Below are positions 29,423 to 38,800 of a DNA stretch of 64,000 nt, in pieces. The notes under the pieces were generated by a model. The model saw nothing but the letters and a program-made list of their open reading frames with translations, had not been told where the DNA came from and made no database searches. Both the position numbers and the translations under genes were made by a program. Position 1 is the stretch's first letter. Each line of letters opens with the position of its first letter. This stretch comes from Streptomyces violens (GTDB taxonomy: Bacteria; Actinomycetota; Actinomycetes; Streptomycetales; Streptomycetaceae): assembly GCF_000717745.1 (NCBI RefSeq), contig NZ_JOBH01000004.1:310001-374000 (forward strand), in the 5' to 3' direction.

Positions 29423-30480
29423 GCCTTCACCCCGATCACCACACCGTTGGCCCCGGGCGCGTCGAAGCGGACCGTACGCACCCGGGGGCAGCCGGCGTCG
29501 CGCAGCCAGCCGGCGTACTCGGCCGCCGTGTAGTTCCGCCCCCAGGTGCCGACCAGCATGTTCATGCTCATCAAAGCCGCGTCGACGGGACCGGACTTGT
29601 CGTCCGCGACCAGCAGCTCACTGATGAGTACGGTGCCGCCGGAGGGCAGGGCCTCCAGGCAGGAGGCGAGGATCTGCCGGTTCTGCTCCTCGTTCCAGTC
29701 GTGCAGGATCATCGACAGCAGTACGGCGTCGTGGCCGGCCGGCAGCGGGTCGGCGAAGAAGTCGGCACCCACGGTGCCGATCCGGCCGGACAGCCCGGCG
29801 GTCTCGATCTGCTCCCGCGCCAGGCCGCACACGTGCGGCAGGTCCAGCACGGTCCCGCGCAACTGCGGGTGCTGCCTGCACAGTTCGATCAGCGTATGGC
29901 CCGCGCCGCCGCCGACGTCGAGGATGCGCCCGACGCCCGACAGATCCAGCACCGCCGCCATCCGGCGGGCGGTGAGCGTGGAGAACGCGCGGAGCCCGTC
30001 CCAGAAGAACGGCGGGCGGTTGCCCTCCTCGAACATGTTCCGGTCCGGGTCGGGCACGGGCTTGCTGGGCGCGTCGTTCCGTACCGCCTCGGCGGCGCGG
30101 AGCCAGCCCGGCGCGGTGTACTCGGCCAGCATGCGCACGTAGTCACCGAAGTAGTCGGGCCGGCCGGGCACCAGGTAGTGGTCGGCCACTGGGCCGTTGC
30201 GGTAGCGCCCGTCGTGCTGCTCGAGCAGCCCCAGCGCGGTGCACGCGGTCAGCAGGATCTCGGCGGGACGATCGGCGATGCCGAGCCGGCCGGCCAGTTC
30301 GGGGGCGGTGGCCGGGCCGGTGGCGAGCGTGGCGAACACCCCGGTCTCGATGGCCGCGGTCAGCGTCTGCGACCGCCACAGTCCGGTCGCCAGGTCGATC
30401 AGCAGGGCCGGCGGTGGCGCTGCGGGCCCGTTGGCAGGGCCCGGCGCGGTCCGGTCGCTGAGGGTGGGGTCGGCGGTCAT
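29419..30480 (-). CDS. aziB2: SAM-dependent O-methyltransferase (COMT-like), AziB2-type
   Basis: 353 aa from the ATG at 30480, one base after the P450 stop, behind GGGGAGGAG. An N-terminal winged-helix dimerisation region (LLIDLATGLWRSQTL) precedes the SAM site ILDVGGGAGHTLIELC. LSMILHDWNEEQNRQIL carries the catalytic-base His of Methyltransf_2 enzymes. In azinomycin biosynthesis AziB2 methylates the 3-hydroxyl of 3-hydroxy-5-methyl-1-naphthoate made by P450 AziB1; the adjacent P450 and A-PCP genes match that set. The symbol is by analogy. Confidence 0.82.
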   Translation of the reverse strand: MTADPTLSDRTAPGPANGPAAPPPALLIDLATGLWRSQTLTAAIETGVFATLATGPATAPELAGRLGIADRPAEILLTACTALGLLEQHDGRYRNGPVADHYLVPGRPDYFGDYVRMLAEYTAPGWLRAAEAVRNDAPSKPVPDPDRNMFEEGNRPPFFWDGLRAFSTLTARRMAAVLDLSGVGRILDVGGGAGHTLIELCRQHPQLRGTVLDLPHVCGLAREQIETAGLSGRIGTVGADFFADPLPAGHDAVLLSMILHDWNEEQNRQILASCLEALPSGGTVLISELLVADDKSGPVDAALMSMNMLVGTWGRNYTAAEYAGWLRDAGCPRVRTVRFDAPGANGVVIGVKA

Positions 30481-30481
30481 C

Positions 30482-31687
30482 TCAACGCTCCTCCCCGGTG
30501 CGGAACCGCACCGGCACCTGGTCGAACATGATGTGCCGACCGTTCTCGAAATGCAGCTCACTGGGGCCGTCCAGGACGAACAGCGGCAGCCGTGCCAGCT
30601 CGTCCAGGACCGCGACGAACTCCGCCCGCGCCAGGTGCACCCCCATGCAGTGGTGGATGCCGTGCCCGAGGCTGAGGTGGTGGTGGGAGTTGCCGCGGTC
30701 GGGGTCGAAGACATCGGGCTCGGGGAACTTCTCCGGATCCCGGTTGGCGGCGTCGAAGAGCAGCACCACCCTGGCGCCGGCCGGGATGACCGTGCCGGCG
30801 ATGGTGACCTCGCGGGTGGTGACCCGGGTGAACCGGTCGGTCGGGCACCAGCGGCGCAGCGCCTCCTCGGCGGCGGCCGGGCGCAACTCGGGTTCGCTGC
30901 GCAGCCGCCGCTGCAGCGCGGGGTCCCCGGCCAGGGTGTGCACCAGCCGGCTGATCGAGTTCATGGTGTTGTCATGCCCGGCGACACAGAAGCTGACGAT
31001 GATCGAGTACAGCTCCTCGTCCGGCAGCGGTTTGCCGTCCTGTTGCATCGCCGTCAGCCGCGCGAGGTAACTGCCGTCCGGCTCGGCCCGTACGCGGTCC
31101 ATCTCCTCGGCCAGCAGAGCGTGGAAGGCGGGCCAGAATTTGCTCGCGTCCCGGTCGGCCGAGATGTACTGCCACATCGTCCGGGTCGCCTCGCGGATCC
31201 GGCTGCGGCAGGACTCGGAGAGCCCGAAGGCGACGCCCAGCACCTCGATCGCGAACGGCTCGGCCAGCTCGGCCATCAGATCGCCGTGCCCGCGCTCGGC
31301 CACCGGCGACAGCAGCCGGGCCGCGATCCGGCGCAGCTCCGGTTCCAGCGCGCCGACCGCGTCCCGGGTCACCGGGGCGGCCATCCGTTCGCGGATCGCG
31401 GTCTGCTGCGGCGGGTCGTAGTCGATCGGGGAGAACATCGGCATCCCCTCAGCGCGGGGGAAGTGCACGCCCCGGGCGGAGCTGAAGGTGCGCCAGTCCG
31501 TCAGGGCGGCGCGTACGTCCGCGTAACGGGACAGGACCCAGATCCCGCCGTACGCGGGTGACCAGGTCACCCCGCGCTCGCGGAGCTCGCTGTTGATCCG
31601 CTCGGCGGTCTCCGGGGTGTAGCCGGGGTCGTGATGGTCGAATGCGGTCACCAACCGGTCGGTGTCGTGTGCGGCCTCGGTGGTCAT
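30482..31687 (-). CDS. aziB1: Cytochrome P450, probable naphthoate hydroxylase (AziB1-type)
   Basis: 401 aa, soluble bacterial class. ExxR in EEALRR (275-278); I-helix AGHDNT (236-241); heme loop [10 protein letters not shown] with ligand Cys347. The residue before the heme-loop Gly is Leu instead of the common Phe, and the I-helix has Asn where Thr usually stands next to the acid. Next to an O-methyltransferase and an aryl-acid-type A-PCP protein, the likely job is 3-hydroxylation of 5-methyl-1-naphthoate, as for AziB1. An alternative is hydroxylation of a PCP-bound substrate, as for P450s paired with A-PCP proteins such as NovH/NovI. Confidence 0.82.
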   Translation of the reverse strand: MTTEAAHDTDRLVTAFDHHDPGYTPETAERINSELRERGVTWSPAYGGIWVLSRYADVRAALTDWRTFSSARGVHFPRAEGMPMFSPIDYDPPQQTAIRERMAAPVTRDAVGALEPELRRIAARLLSPVAERGHGDLMAELAEPFAIEVLGVAFGLSESCRSRIREATRTMWQYISADRDASKFWPAFHALLAEEMDRVRAEPDGSYLARLTAMQQDGKPLPDEELYSIIVSFCVAGHDNTMNSISRLVHTLAGDPALQRRLRSEPELRPAAAEEALRRWCPTDRFTRVTTREVTIAGTVIPAGARVVLLFDAANRDPEKFPEPDVFDPDRGNSHHHLSLGHGIHHCMGVHLARAEFVAVLDELARLPLFVLDGPSELHFENGRHIMFDQVPVRFRTGEER

Positions 31688-31715
31688 GGCAGTCTCCGGG
31701 TCTGTGCGTCCGAGG

Positions 31716-31847
31716 GGTCCGGCGGAGCCGGGTGTGCCGCGGAGCGTGGGCGTCCGGTGGAACTGTGGACGGTGGAATGGGCCTGTGCCTGTGGGGTCCG
31801 GCGGAGCCGGGGCGGCGGACGGGGCCTGTGAGTCCGGTGGAGCCGGG
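31716..31847. repeat. Three copies of a 17-bp hairpin repeat in a gene spacer
   Basis: GGTCCGGCGGAGCCGGG occurs exactly at 31716-31732 and 31795-31811, and with two changes at 31831-31847. Each exact copy can fold as CCGGC-GGA-GCCGG. The 168-bp spacer between the P450 and A-PCP genes holds nothing else recognisable. Confidence 0.8.
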
Positions 31848-31855
31848 AGCGGTGG

Positions 31856-33721
31856 TCAGCGTCGCCGGGGAGTGATCGGGGGCAGCGTGGGCCCCGCGGC
31901 ACGGGTGGCGGCCGGGATCAGCCGGGCCAGGGCGCTGACGGTCGGGTCGCCGGCCAGGTCGGTCATCTCGACCCGGGCACCGAGGTCCTGCTCGATCCGG
32001 CCCTGCAACCGGGCCAGCAGCAGCGAATCCCCGCCGAGTTCGAGGAAGTGGTCGTCCGCACCGACCCGGTCCACCTGGAGCAAGTCGGCGAACAGTCGGG
32101 CCAGTTGGGTCTCCGTGCCGGGGCCGGGCGCCCGCCACGGCCGGACCGGGCGGCCACGCTTCCAGTCGGCGGGCGGCAGCCGACGGCGGTCGATCTTGTT
32201 GTTCGTGTTCAGCGGCAGTTCGTCCAGTTGCACATAGGCGACCGGGATCATCCAGTCCGGCAGCCGTTCCGCCGCATGGTTGCGCAGCTCCAGCGGAGCG
32301 ATCTCACGCTCCCCGGCGAAGCAGGCCACCAGCTTGCGCTGATCGCCGTCCATCGTTGCCACCACGGTGACCTGCCGGACGTCCGGGTGCAGGCCGAGCA
32401 CCCACTCCACGTCGCCCAGCTCCACACGGTGGCCGCGGATCTTGACGATGTCGTCGATCCGGCCGTGGTGCTCCAGGATCCCGTCGGGGCGGAACCGACC
32501 GGCGTCACCGGAGCGGTAGAGACGTGTGCCCGGGGCGCCGAACGGGTTGGGCCGGAACCGGTCCGCGGTCTGCGCCGGGTCGCCCAGATACCCCAGGCTC
32601 AGACAGTCCGAGTCGATCCACACCTCGCCGATGCCGTCGCCCGCCGGGGTCAGGCCGTCCTCCGCCAGCAGATGGACGGTGACCCCGTCGATCGGGCGGC
32701 CCACGGGCGGGGCGGCTTTGCGGTCGACGTCGGTGGCCGTGGCGGGCGTGCAGCGTTCGGCCCACGGGTGGCAGGTGTTGGCGATCTGGAAGGCCTCCAG
32801 ACTGCCGTACGAGACGGCGACCTCGAACGGCAGGTCAGCAGGGCCCCACCGGTTCAGCCGGTCGCCGCCCAGGGTGAGCAGCCGCAGGCCGCACTCGCGC
32901 GGCCAGGGCAGGTTCTGCAGCACCTCGCCCACCGGGGTGATCACAAAGCTCTGCGTGATCCGCTCGGCCAGGAGCCAGTCCCGCAGCGCGGGCGGGGAGG
33001 CGATCACGTCGTGGTCACCGATCACGATGTGCGCGCCCTGCCAGAGCAGGCCGCCGACCTCGTGCAGGGCGATCCCGGCACCGGCCGCGCCCAGCCAGGA
33101 GCCGCGGTCGGCGGCCGTGGTGGCGTTGATCATGGCGCTGCGGGCGGCGCTGAGGGCCAGCCAGGAGTGCTGGGCGAGCACGATCTTGGCCTCGCCGGAG
33201 GAGCCCGAGGTGAACATGGCGTACGCGAGGTCTGCCCGGCGGGGCGCCGGGCGCGGGTCGGGCGCCGTGCTCGGGACGGGAACGCCCGCGTCGAGGGTGA
33301 GCACGGGCAGCCCCTCCGGTACGGGCGGCAGGGGGTTGCCGGTGCGCAGGGCGGGGACCGCGGTCACCACGGCGGCGACGTGGCCGGCGCGGAGCGCCCG
33401 GTCGAACCGCTCGGCCGGGACGGCCGGGTCGAGCGGCATGCAGACGCCGCCTGCCTTCAGACAGCCGAGCATGCCGACCACCCACTCCACGGACCGGCCC
33501 AGATACATGGCGACCAGGTCGCCGCGCCGTACTCCCCGTTCCGTGAGGTGCCGTGCGAGCTGGTTGGCCTGCCGGTTCAGCTCCTGGTAGGTGAGTTCCC
33601 GGTCTCCGTGCCGGACGGCGGGCGCCTGCGGGGTGGTGCGGGCGAACTCCTCGATCCGGGAGACCAGGGTCGTCTCCGTGCCGCCCCCTCTGTCAGCCGG
33701 GGCTTCCTGCTCGCTGATCAC
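31856..33721 (-). CDS. aziA1: Free-standing A-PCP didomain, aryl-acid-type (AziA1-like)
   Basis: 621 aa from the GTG at 33721 behind GAGG. The A domain (about 20-510) has an unusual A3 motif (FTSGSSGEAKIVLAQ, near 172) and YGSLEAF in place of YGPTET. The helix that normally starts with the amino-group-binding Asp reads AGIALHE, so that Asp is Gly; the hand-read pocket is G-I-H-V-T-G-S-Q-I-K. The catalytic Lys is in NTNNKIDRR. The PCP Ser is in LGGDSLLLA (near 566). Absence of the Asp points to a carboxylic acid without an alpha-amino group. With the neighbouring PKS, P450 and methyltransferase, 3-methoxy-5-methyl-naphthoate is the likely substrate, as for AziA1. Confidence 0.82.
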   Translation of the reverse strand: MISEQEAPADRGGGTETTLVSRIEEFARTTPQAPAVRHGDRELTYQELNRQANQLARHLTERGVRRGDLVAMYLGRSVEWVVGMLGCLKAGGVCMPLDPAVPAERFDRALRAGHVAAVVTAVPALRTGNPLPPVPEGLPVLTLDAGVPVPSTAPDPRPAPRRADLAYAMFTSGSSGEAKIVLAQHSWLALSAARSAMINATTAADRGSWLGAAGAGIALHEVGGLLWQGAHIVIGDHDVIASPPALRDWLLAERITQSFVITPVGEVLQNLPWPRECGLRLLTLGGDRLNRWGPADLPFEVAVSYGSLEAFQIANTCHPWAERCTPATATDVDRKAAPPVGRPIDGVTVHLLAEDGLTPAGDGIGEVWIDSDCLSLGYLGDPAQTADRFRPNPFGAPGTRLYRSGDAGRFRPDGILEHHGRIDDIVKIRGHRVELGDVEWVLGLHPDVRQVTVVATMDGDQRKLVACFAGEREIAPLELRNHAAERLPDWMIPVAYVQLDELPLNTNNKIDRRRLPPADWKRGRPVRPWRAPGPGTETQLARLFADLLQVDRVGADDHFLELGGDSLLLARLQGRIEQDLGARVEMTDLAGDPTVSALARLIPAATRAAGPTLPPITPRRR

Positions 33722-33890
33722 ATGTGGTCCTCTCTGTTCACCGTGCCGAGGCCGCCGTGCGGAGCGCGATGCTCCGCACGGCGGGCAGCTCGACAGCCGG
33801 TCTTCGTACGGGAAGAGCGGGGAGAGCGGGAGAGTAGGAGGAACGGCGCAGGGGCGCCCGTACGAAGGGAGCCTTTGTACGGGCCGCCGG

Positions 33891-35324
33891 TCAGCCGACG
33901 ACCACGCGCAGCTCCTCCGGGACGTCGTCACGCAGCCGGGTCACCGAGCCCACCAGCACCCACAGCACGGCACCCAGGGCCAGCACGGCGGCCAGGTAGA
34001 AGGCACCGACGTTGCCGACGGTCACGGCGACCGCGCTGCCCAGCAGCGGACCGGCGGCGTTGGCGCCCCAGACGAACGGCAGGGCGACCCCGCCGACCCG
34101 GCCCATCGCCTGCGGCGGCGTGGCCTTCTGGATCAGGGTCATCACACCCACGTTGCCGACCGGCGTGGTGAAGGAGGCGATGCCCTGCGCGACCATCAGG
34201 ACCACCACGGCGAACGCGGTGCTGCCGACCTGCGCCAGGGGCATCAGCGCGAACGCCACCACCAGCATCGAGTGGGTCAGCAGCAGCGTGCGGCCGATGC
34301 CCAGCTTCTCGTTGATCCGCCGGGACACGAGCGCGCCGATCACCACGGGGGCGCCGCCGACGCCGAGAACCAGGCCCACCTGCCCGGCGCTCAGGTCCAG
34401 GTCCTCGTACCCGAACACAATGATCATGGCCAGCACCATGGACACGGCCGTGTTGCCGAAGGTCGCCATCAGCGTCAGATAGCGCAGCAGCCGGTTGCCG
34501 AAGGTCATCTTCACACCGCCGCGGAGATCGGCCAGGGTGGCCTTCAGCCCGCGCGTGTGGGCCTGCTGTGCGGGCTCGCGGAACCGCACGAACATCAGGA
34601 AGATGCCGGCGGCCAGGTACGAGAAGGCGTCGGCGGTGATGGACCGCGCGGCGCCGAGCAGCGCGACCAGGCCACCGCCCGCGCTGCGCCCGAAGATGAG
34701 CGCGACCGAACGGCTGAGCTGGGTCTTGGCGTTGCCGTCCACCAGGTCCTCGCGCGGCAGCAGCTGCGGAAGGTACGCCTGGTAGGCGAGCTGGAAGACG
34801 ACGTCGAAGATGCCCTTGAGCACCGCGGCCACATACAGGTGACTGATCGTCAGCCCACCCGTCACCCAGGCCAGCGGCAGCGAGCCGAGGATGAGGAAGC
34901 GGGCCAGGTTGGAGACCTGCATCAGCATGCGTCGGTTCAACCGGTCGGTGAGCACGCCCATCACCGGGGCGAGCAGGACGAACGGGATCCACTGCAGTGC
35001 CATCAGCAGACCGACGCCGAGGGCGCCCTCACCGAAGCCGATCACTGCCAGCGACGGCAGCGCGATCACGCTGATCTCGCTGCCCAGCAGGCTTACGGTC
35101 TCGCCGCCCCAGAGCAGGGCGAAGTCCCGGTTGCGGAACAGGACCGAGCGCCGGCGCGTGCTGCCGCCGGCTGCGGGCGGCGCGGCGGGGGCAGCGGAGG
35201 GCGCAGCACCGGCCGCGGGCGGCGCGGCGGTGGGGGAGGAGCCCGGCGGCGATCCCGGGGCGACCCCTTCGGCGCTCTCGGCCCGGGTGGTTCCGGTGCC
35301 GGTTGACGAGTTGTCTGAGGTCAT
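33891..35324 (-). CDS. MFS efflux transporter
   Basis: 477 aa from the ATG at 35324 behind AGGAG. After an Ala/Pro-rich N-terminal tail (about 55 residues) there are about 12 hydrophobic segments. LFRNRDFALLWGGETVSLLGSEI and GVLTDRLNRRMLMQVSN are typical of the EntS/MFS_3-like exporters found in siderophore and antibiotic clusters. Its place beside the biosynthetic genes suggests export of the product and so a share in self-protection; substrate unproven. It is divergent from the C-PCP-C gene. Confidence 0.9.
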   Translation of the reverse strand: MTSDNSSTGTGTTRAESAEGVAPGSPPGSSPTAAPPAAGAAPSAAPAAPPAAGGSTRRRSVLFRNRDFALLWGGETVSLLGSEISVIALPSLAVIGFGEGALGVGLLMALQWIPFVLLAPVMGVLTDRLNRRMLMQVSNLARFLILGSLPLAWVTGGLTISHLYVAAVLKGIFDVVFQLAYQAYLPQLLPREDLVDGNAKTQLSRSVALIFGRSAGGGLVALLGAARSITADAFSYLAAGIFLMFVRFREPAQQAHTRGLKATLADLRGGVKMTFGNRLLRYLTLMATFGNTAVSMVLAMIIVFGYEDLDLSAGQVGLVLGVGGAPVVIGALVSRRINEKLGIGRTLLLTHSMLVVAFALMPLAQVGSTAFAVVVLMVAQGIASFTTPVGNVGVMTLIQKATPPQAMGRVGGVALPFVWGANAAGPLLGSAVAVTVGNVGAFYLAAVLALGAVLWVLVGSVTRLRDDVPEELRVVVG

Positions 35325-35829
35325 ACCCAATGGCTCCTCTGCAGCGAATCTCGGTGCGAGATGTGCGTATTCCGTCGTGCGGGGCACGCAGACGTTGGCT
35401 GTGAAACCCTTCACCACACACCGCAACCGCGATCGGGCATCACCGTACAGCCAGCCTGCATCGCATAGCCAGTGTGTCGCGAAGGTGCTACACCTCCGGA
35501 GCTCCTTACGAAATCGAACATGAAGCCGCCGGAACCGGCCTGGCACCCAGCTCGCCCGCCTGCGCCGACCGCACGCGGATGATCCGCTTACGTTATCCGC
35601 AAAAAGCCGCGCACGGACGAGACTTGACCGCACGGTAGGTTTGAGCGGCGACGCAGCCGGCCACCGGCGCCGCCCGGCGCGGGTTCCGCATCCCGGCGCC
35701 CGGCGGCACCGGCGTGTTCGAAGAAGGCCCGGACTTCGGCACGGAGAAGACTGGACTCCGGCACGGAGAAGACGACGCCCGGCGTGCACATTACTGCGCA
35801 ATGTCTGCACCGCGGGCTACTGTGTCTCC
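35325..35829. promoter_or_regulatory. 505-bp divergent promoter region between exporter and C-PCP-C gene
   Basis: No gene recognised. It must hold the promoters of both flanking genes. On the plus side TACTGT at 35818-35823 fits the TANNNT -10 pattern and lies 6 bp from the ATG at 35830. A tandem 22-bp repeat lies just upstream. On the minus side TACGGT near 35445 is a possible -10 for the exporter gene. Confidence 0.5.
35731..35774. repeat. Tandem 22-bp direct repeat upstream of the C-PCP-C gene
   Basis: Two adjacent 22-bp units, 35731-35752 and 35753-35774, agree at 20 positions; both contain CGGCACGGAGAAGAC. They end 43 bp before the presumed -10 box, a position where an activator could bind. 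Confidence 0.85.
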
Positions 35830-38800
35830 ATGAGAGACGACGAATACTTCATGCCTCTCGCGGTCATCCAGGAGCACTTCTGGTCCGCCGACGGAACGGC
35901 GGCCCAGCAGGCTTCCGTGACCGAGTGCGTGGCGCTGGCGGTGCCGGGCCGGCTGGACCCGGCCGCCCTGCGCACCGCCGTCCACGCCCTGTTGACCCGG
36001 CACGAGATCCTGCGCACCGCCGTGCGGCTGCACGACGGGCAGCCGGGACAGGTGGTGCTGCCCGTGCCGGACCCGCTGCCGGTGACCGAGGCCCGCCTCC
36101 CGCGCGCCGACGGCGATGGCAACGCCGAGGAGCACCGCGACCGGGAGCTGTCCCGGTTCGCCGCCGCCGGGATCGATCCCGCGGCGGGCTGCGGCATCGC
36201 CTTCCTGCTGCTGCGCGGCAGCGGCCCCGCCGACGAGGACATCCTGGCCCTCGCCGTGCACCACATCTTCGCGGACGCCACCGCGGTCCGGCTGCTGCTG
36301 GCGGAGCTGACCGCCGACTACGACGCGGCGCTGGCCGGACGCCCCTCACCGGTGCCCGCACCGGAGCTCCAGTACGGAGACTTCGTCCACTGGGAGCGGG
36401 ACGCGCTGCTCCCGGCCACGCAGGAAGCCGACACCGCGTGGTGGCAGGACGCGCTGCGCTCCGTGCCGGCCGGCCTGGACGTACGGCCCGACCGGCCGCG
36501 CCGCCGGATCCGGCGTGGGGTCGGCCGGCGCACCGAGACGGTGCTGCCCGGGGTCGACGCCGCTGCCCTGCGCCGCGCGGCCCAGGACCTGCGCTGCTCG
36601 CCGTACGCGCTCTGCCTGACCGGCTGGGCGGCCATGATCTCCCGCTCCACGGGCCGCGACGACCTGCTGTTCGGTGTGCTGGCGGCGAACCGCGGCGTTC
36701 CCCAGACCGAGCCGCTGGTCGGGCAGCTCTCCAACACCCTCCCGCTCCGCCTCGACCTCAGCGGCGCCCCCGCGCTGGCCGAGGCGGTGGCCCGCTGCTC
36801 GGCGCGGGTGGCAGCCGCGATCGAGCATGTCCGGCTGCCGTTCACGCGGATCCTGCAGGCCGTCTCCGTGCCGCGTCCGACCGACCGTACGCCGCTGATC
36901 CAGCACCTGTTCATGCCCCGGGTCGACGCCGTCGGCGAGCTGAGCCTGGGCGGGCAGCCGGTGCGGGTGGTGGACTTCGAGCGGGGCCGCGGCCGGTTCG
37001 ACACCGTCGCCGAGATCGAACTCACCGGCGACCAGGTCCGGCTGTGGCTGGAGTACGACGGCGACCTGTACTCCCCGGAAGGCGCGAACGCGCTGGTGGC
37101 GGACTACGCCGCCGTCCTGCGGCAGTGGCTCGGCCGGCCCGCGCTCCGGATGTCCGAGCTGGAGCTGAGCGCGCCGGACCCGGCGCCCCTGGGCGGCGGC
37201 CCGGCCGAGGAGGTACGGGTGCAACTGCCGGGCGGCACCCGGGTCACGCTGCTGCTCGACCGCTCCGGCGGCTCCGGGCACTGGCCCGTCCTGACCGGGC
37301 TGACCGGCGCCCGCGCGGAGGACCTGGCGCTTGCGCCCGGGGGATCGGCGCACCACCCCGCCGCGCTGCTGCTGGCCGGTGTCCCCACCGGACTCACCGC
37401 TCGCAGGGACACACACGGCCGGCTGGAGATCGTCGCCGGTCTGCCGGAGCCCGCGGCGGACAGCGGCCCGGCGGACAGCGGCCCGGCAGACGGCGGCCCG
37501 GCGGACACCGCCTCGCCGGAGACCGGCACCGCGGCGGGCGCGGACCGGCTGCTCGGGCTCGTCACCGAGATCTGGGCACAGGTCCTCGAACAGCCCGACA
37601 TCGCCCCGCACGACGACTTCTTCGCCAGAGGCGGGCACTCGCTGCTGGCCACCCGCCTGGTGTCGGAGCTCCAGGAGGCGCTGGGCGTACAGGTACGGGT
37701 GCGGACGCTGTTCGAGAACCCGACACCGGCGGAGCTGACCGCCCGGCTCCGGGCGGCCGGCTCGGAGCTGGACGCCATGCTCGAACTGGTCGCGCAACTG
37801 CCCGACGACACCGATGCCGATACCGGCACCGACACCGGCACCGATGCCGACCCCGGCACCGCGCCCGGCGCAGAGGTGACCGACACCGCGGTCGACGTGC
37901 CGCTGCTGTCCGGACAGCGCCAGTTGTGGCTGGCCGAACAGGCCGACCCCGGCTCGCTCACCCACACCATTCCGCTGCTCCTCGACCTGACCGGGCCGCT
38001 GCAACAGGACGCGTTCGCCGCCGCGTTGAACGACGTGGTGGCGCACCAGCCGGGACTGCGGGGCACGTTCATCGAGGTGGCCGGCGAGCCGATGCAGCGG
38101 ATCCTCCCGCACACCGGGATCGACGTGCCGCTGCATGATCTGACCGGCCTGGACGGTGCTGCCCGCGACGTCGAACTGGCGCGACTGGTACGGCAGATCG
38201 CATACACCGGCTTCGACATCACGCGCGGCCCGCTGCTGAAGGCCCGGCTCGTGCGGCTGGACGAGCGGCGCCACCAGGCCCAGCTGCTCTTCCACCACCT
38301 CGTCACCGACGAGGTGTCGATGACGCTGCTGATGCGCGAGCTGAGCACCGCCTACAGCGCCAGAGCAGCCGGCCGCGCACCGGTCCTGCCCCGGCACGAG
38401 GCCGACTTCGCCACCCTGGCCCGCGACGAGCAGCGGCTGCTGGCCGGCCCCGAGGGTGAGCGGCTGCGCCGGTTCTGGGCCCGCGAGCTGGCCGGGGCCC
38501 CGCCCCTGCGGCTGCCCACCGACCGGCCGCGCGGCGACCGGACGAGCTTCCGCGGCGAATTCCTGGAGCGGCCCGTGGCCGCCGATGCGGCCGACACGCT
38601 GCGCAGGCTGGCGGCCGACGGCCGGACGACCCCGTTCACCGTGTTCTGCGCCGCGACCGCCGTGCTGCTGCACCGGCTGAGCGGCCAGCACGACATCGTG
38701 ATCGGCATTCCCACCGCGAACCGTACGCAGCGCGGTGCCGAACAGCTCATCGGCTGCTTCCTCAACGTCGTCCCGGTCCGCCTCGACCTGTCCGGCAACC

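Noticed and set aside
30482..33721. Reading the A-PCP plus P450 pair as a beta-hydroxy-amino-acid module of the NovH/NovI kind
   Set aside because: The A domain lacks the Asp that binds an alpha-amino group, and the adjacent O-methyltransferase and naphthoate PKS fit an aryl-acid role better.
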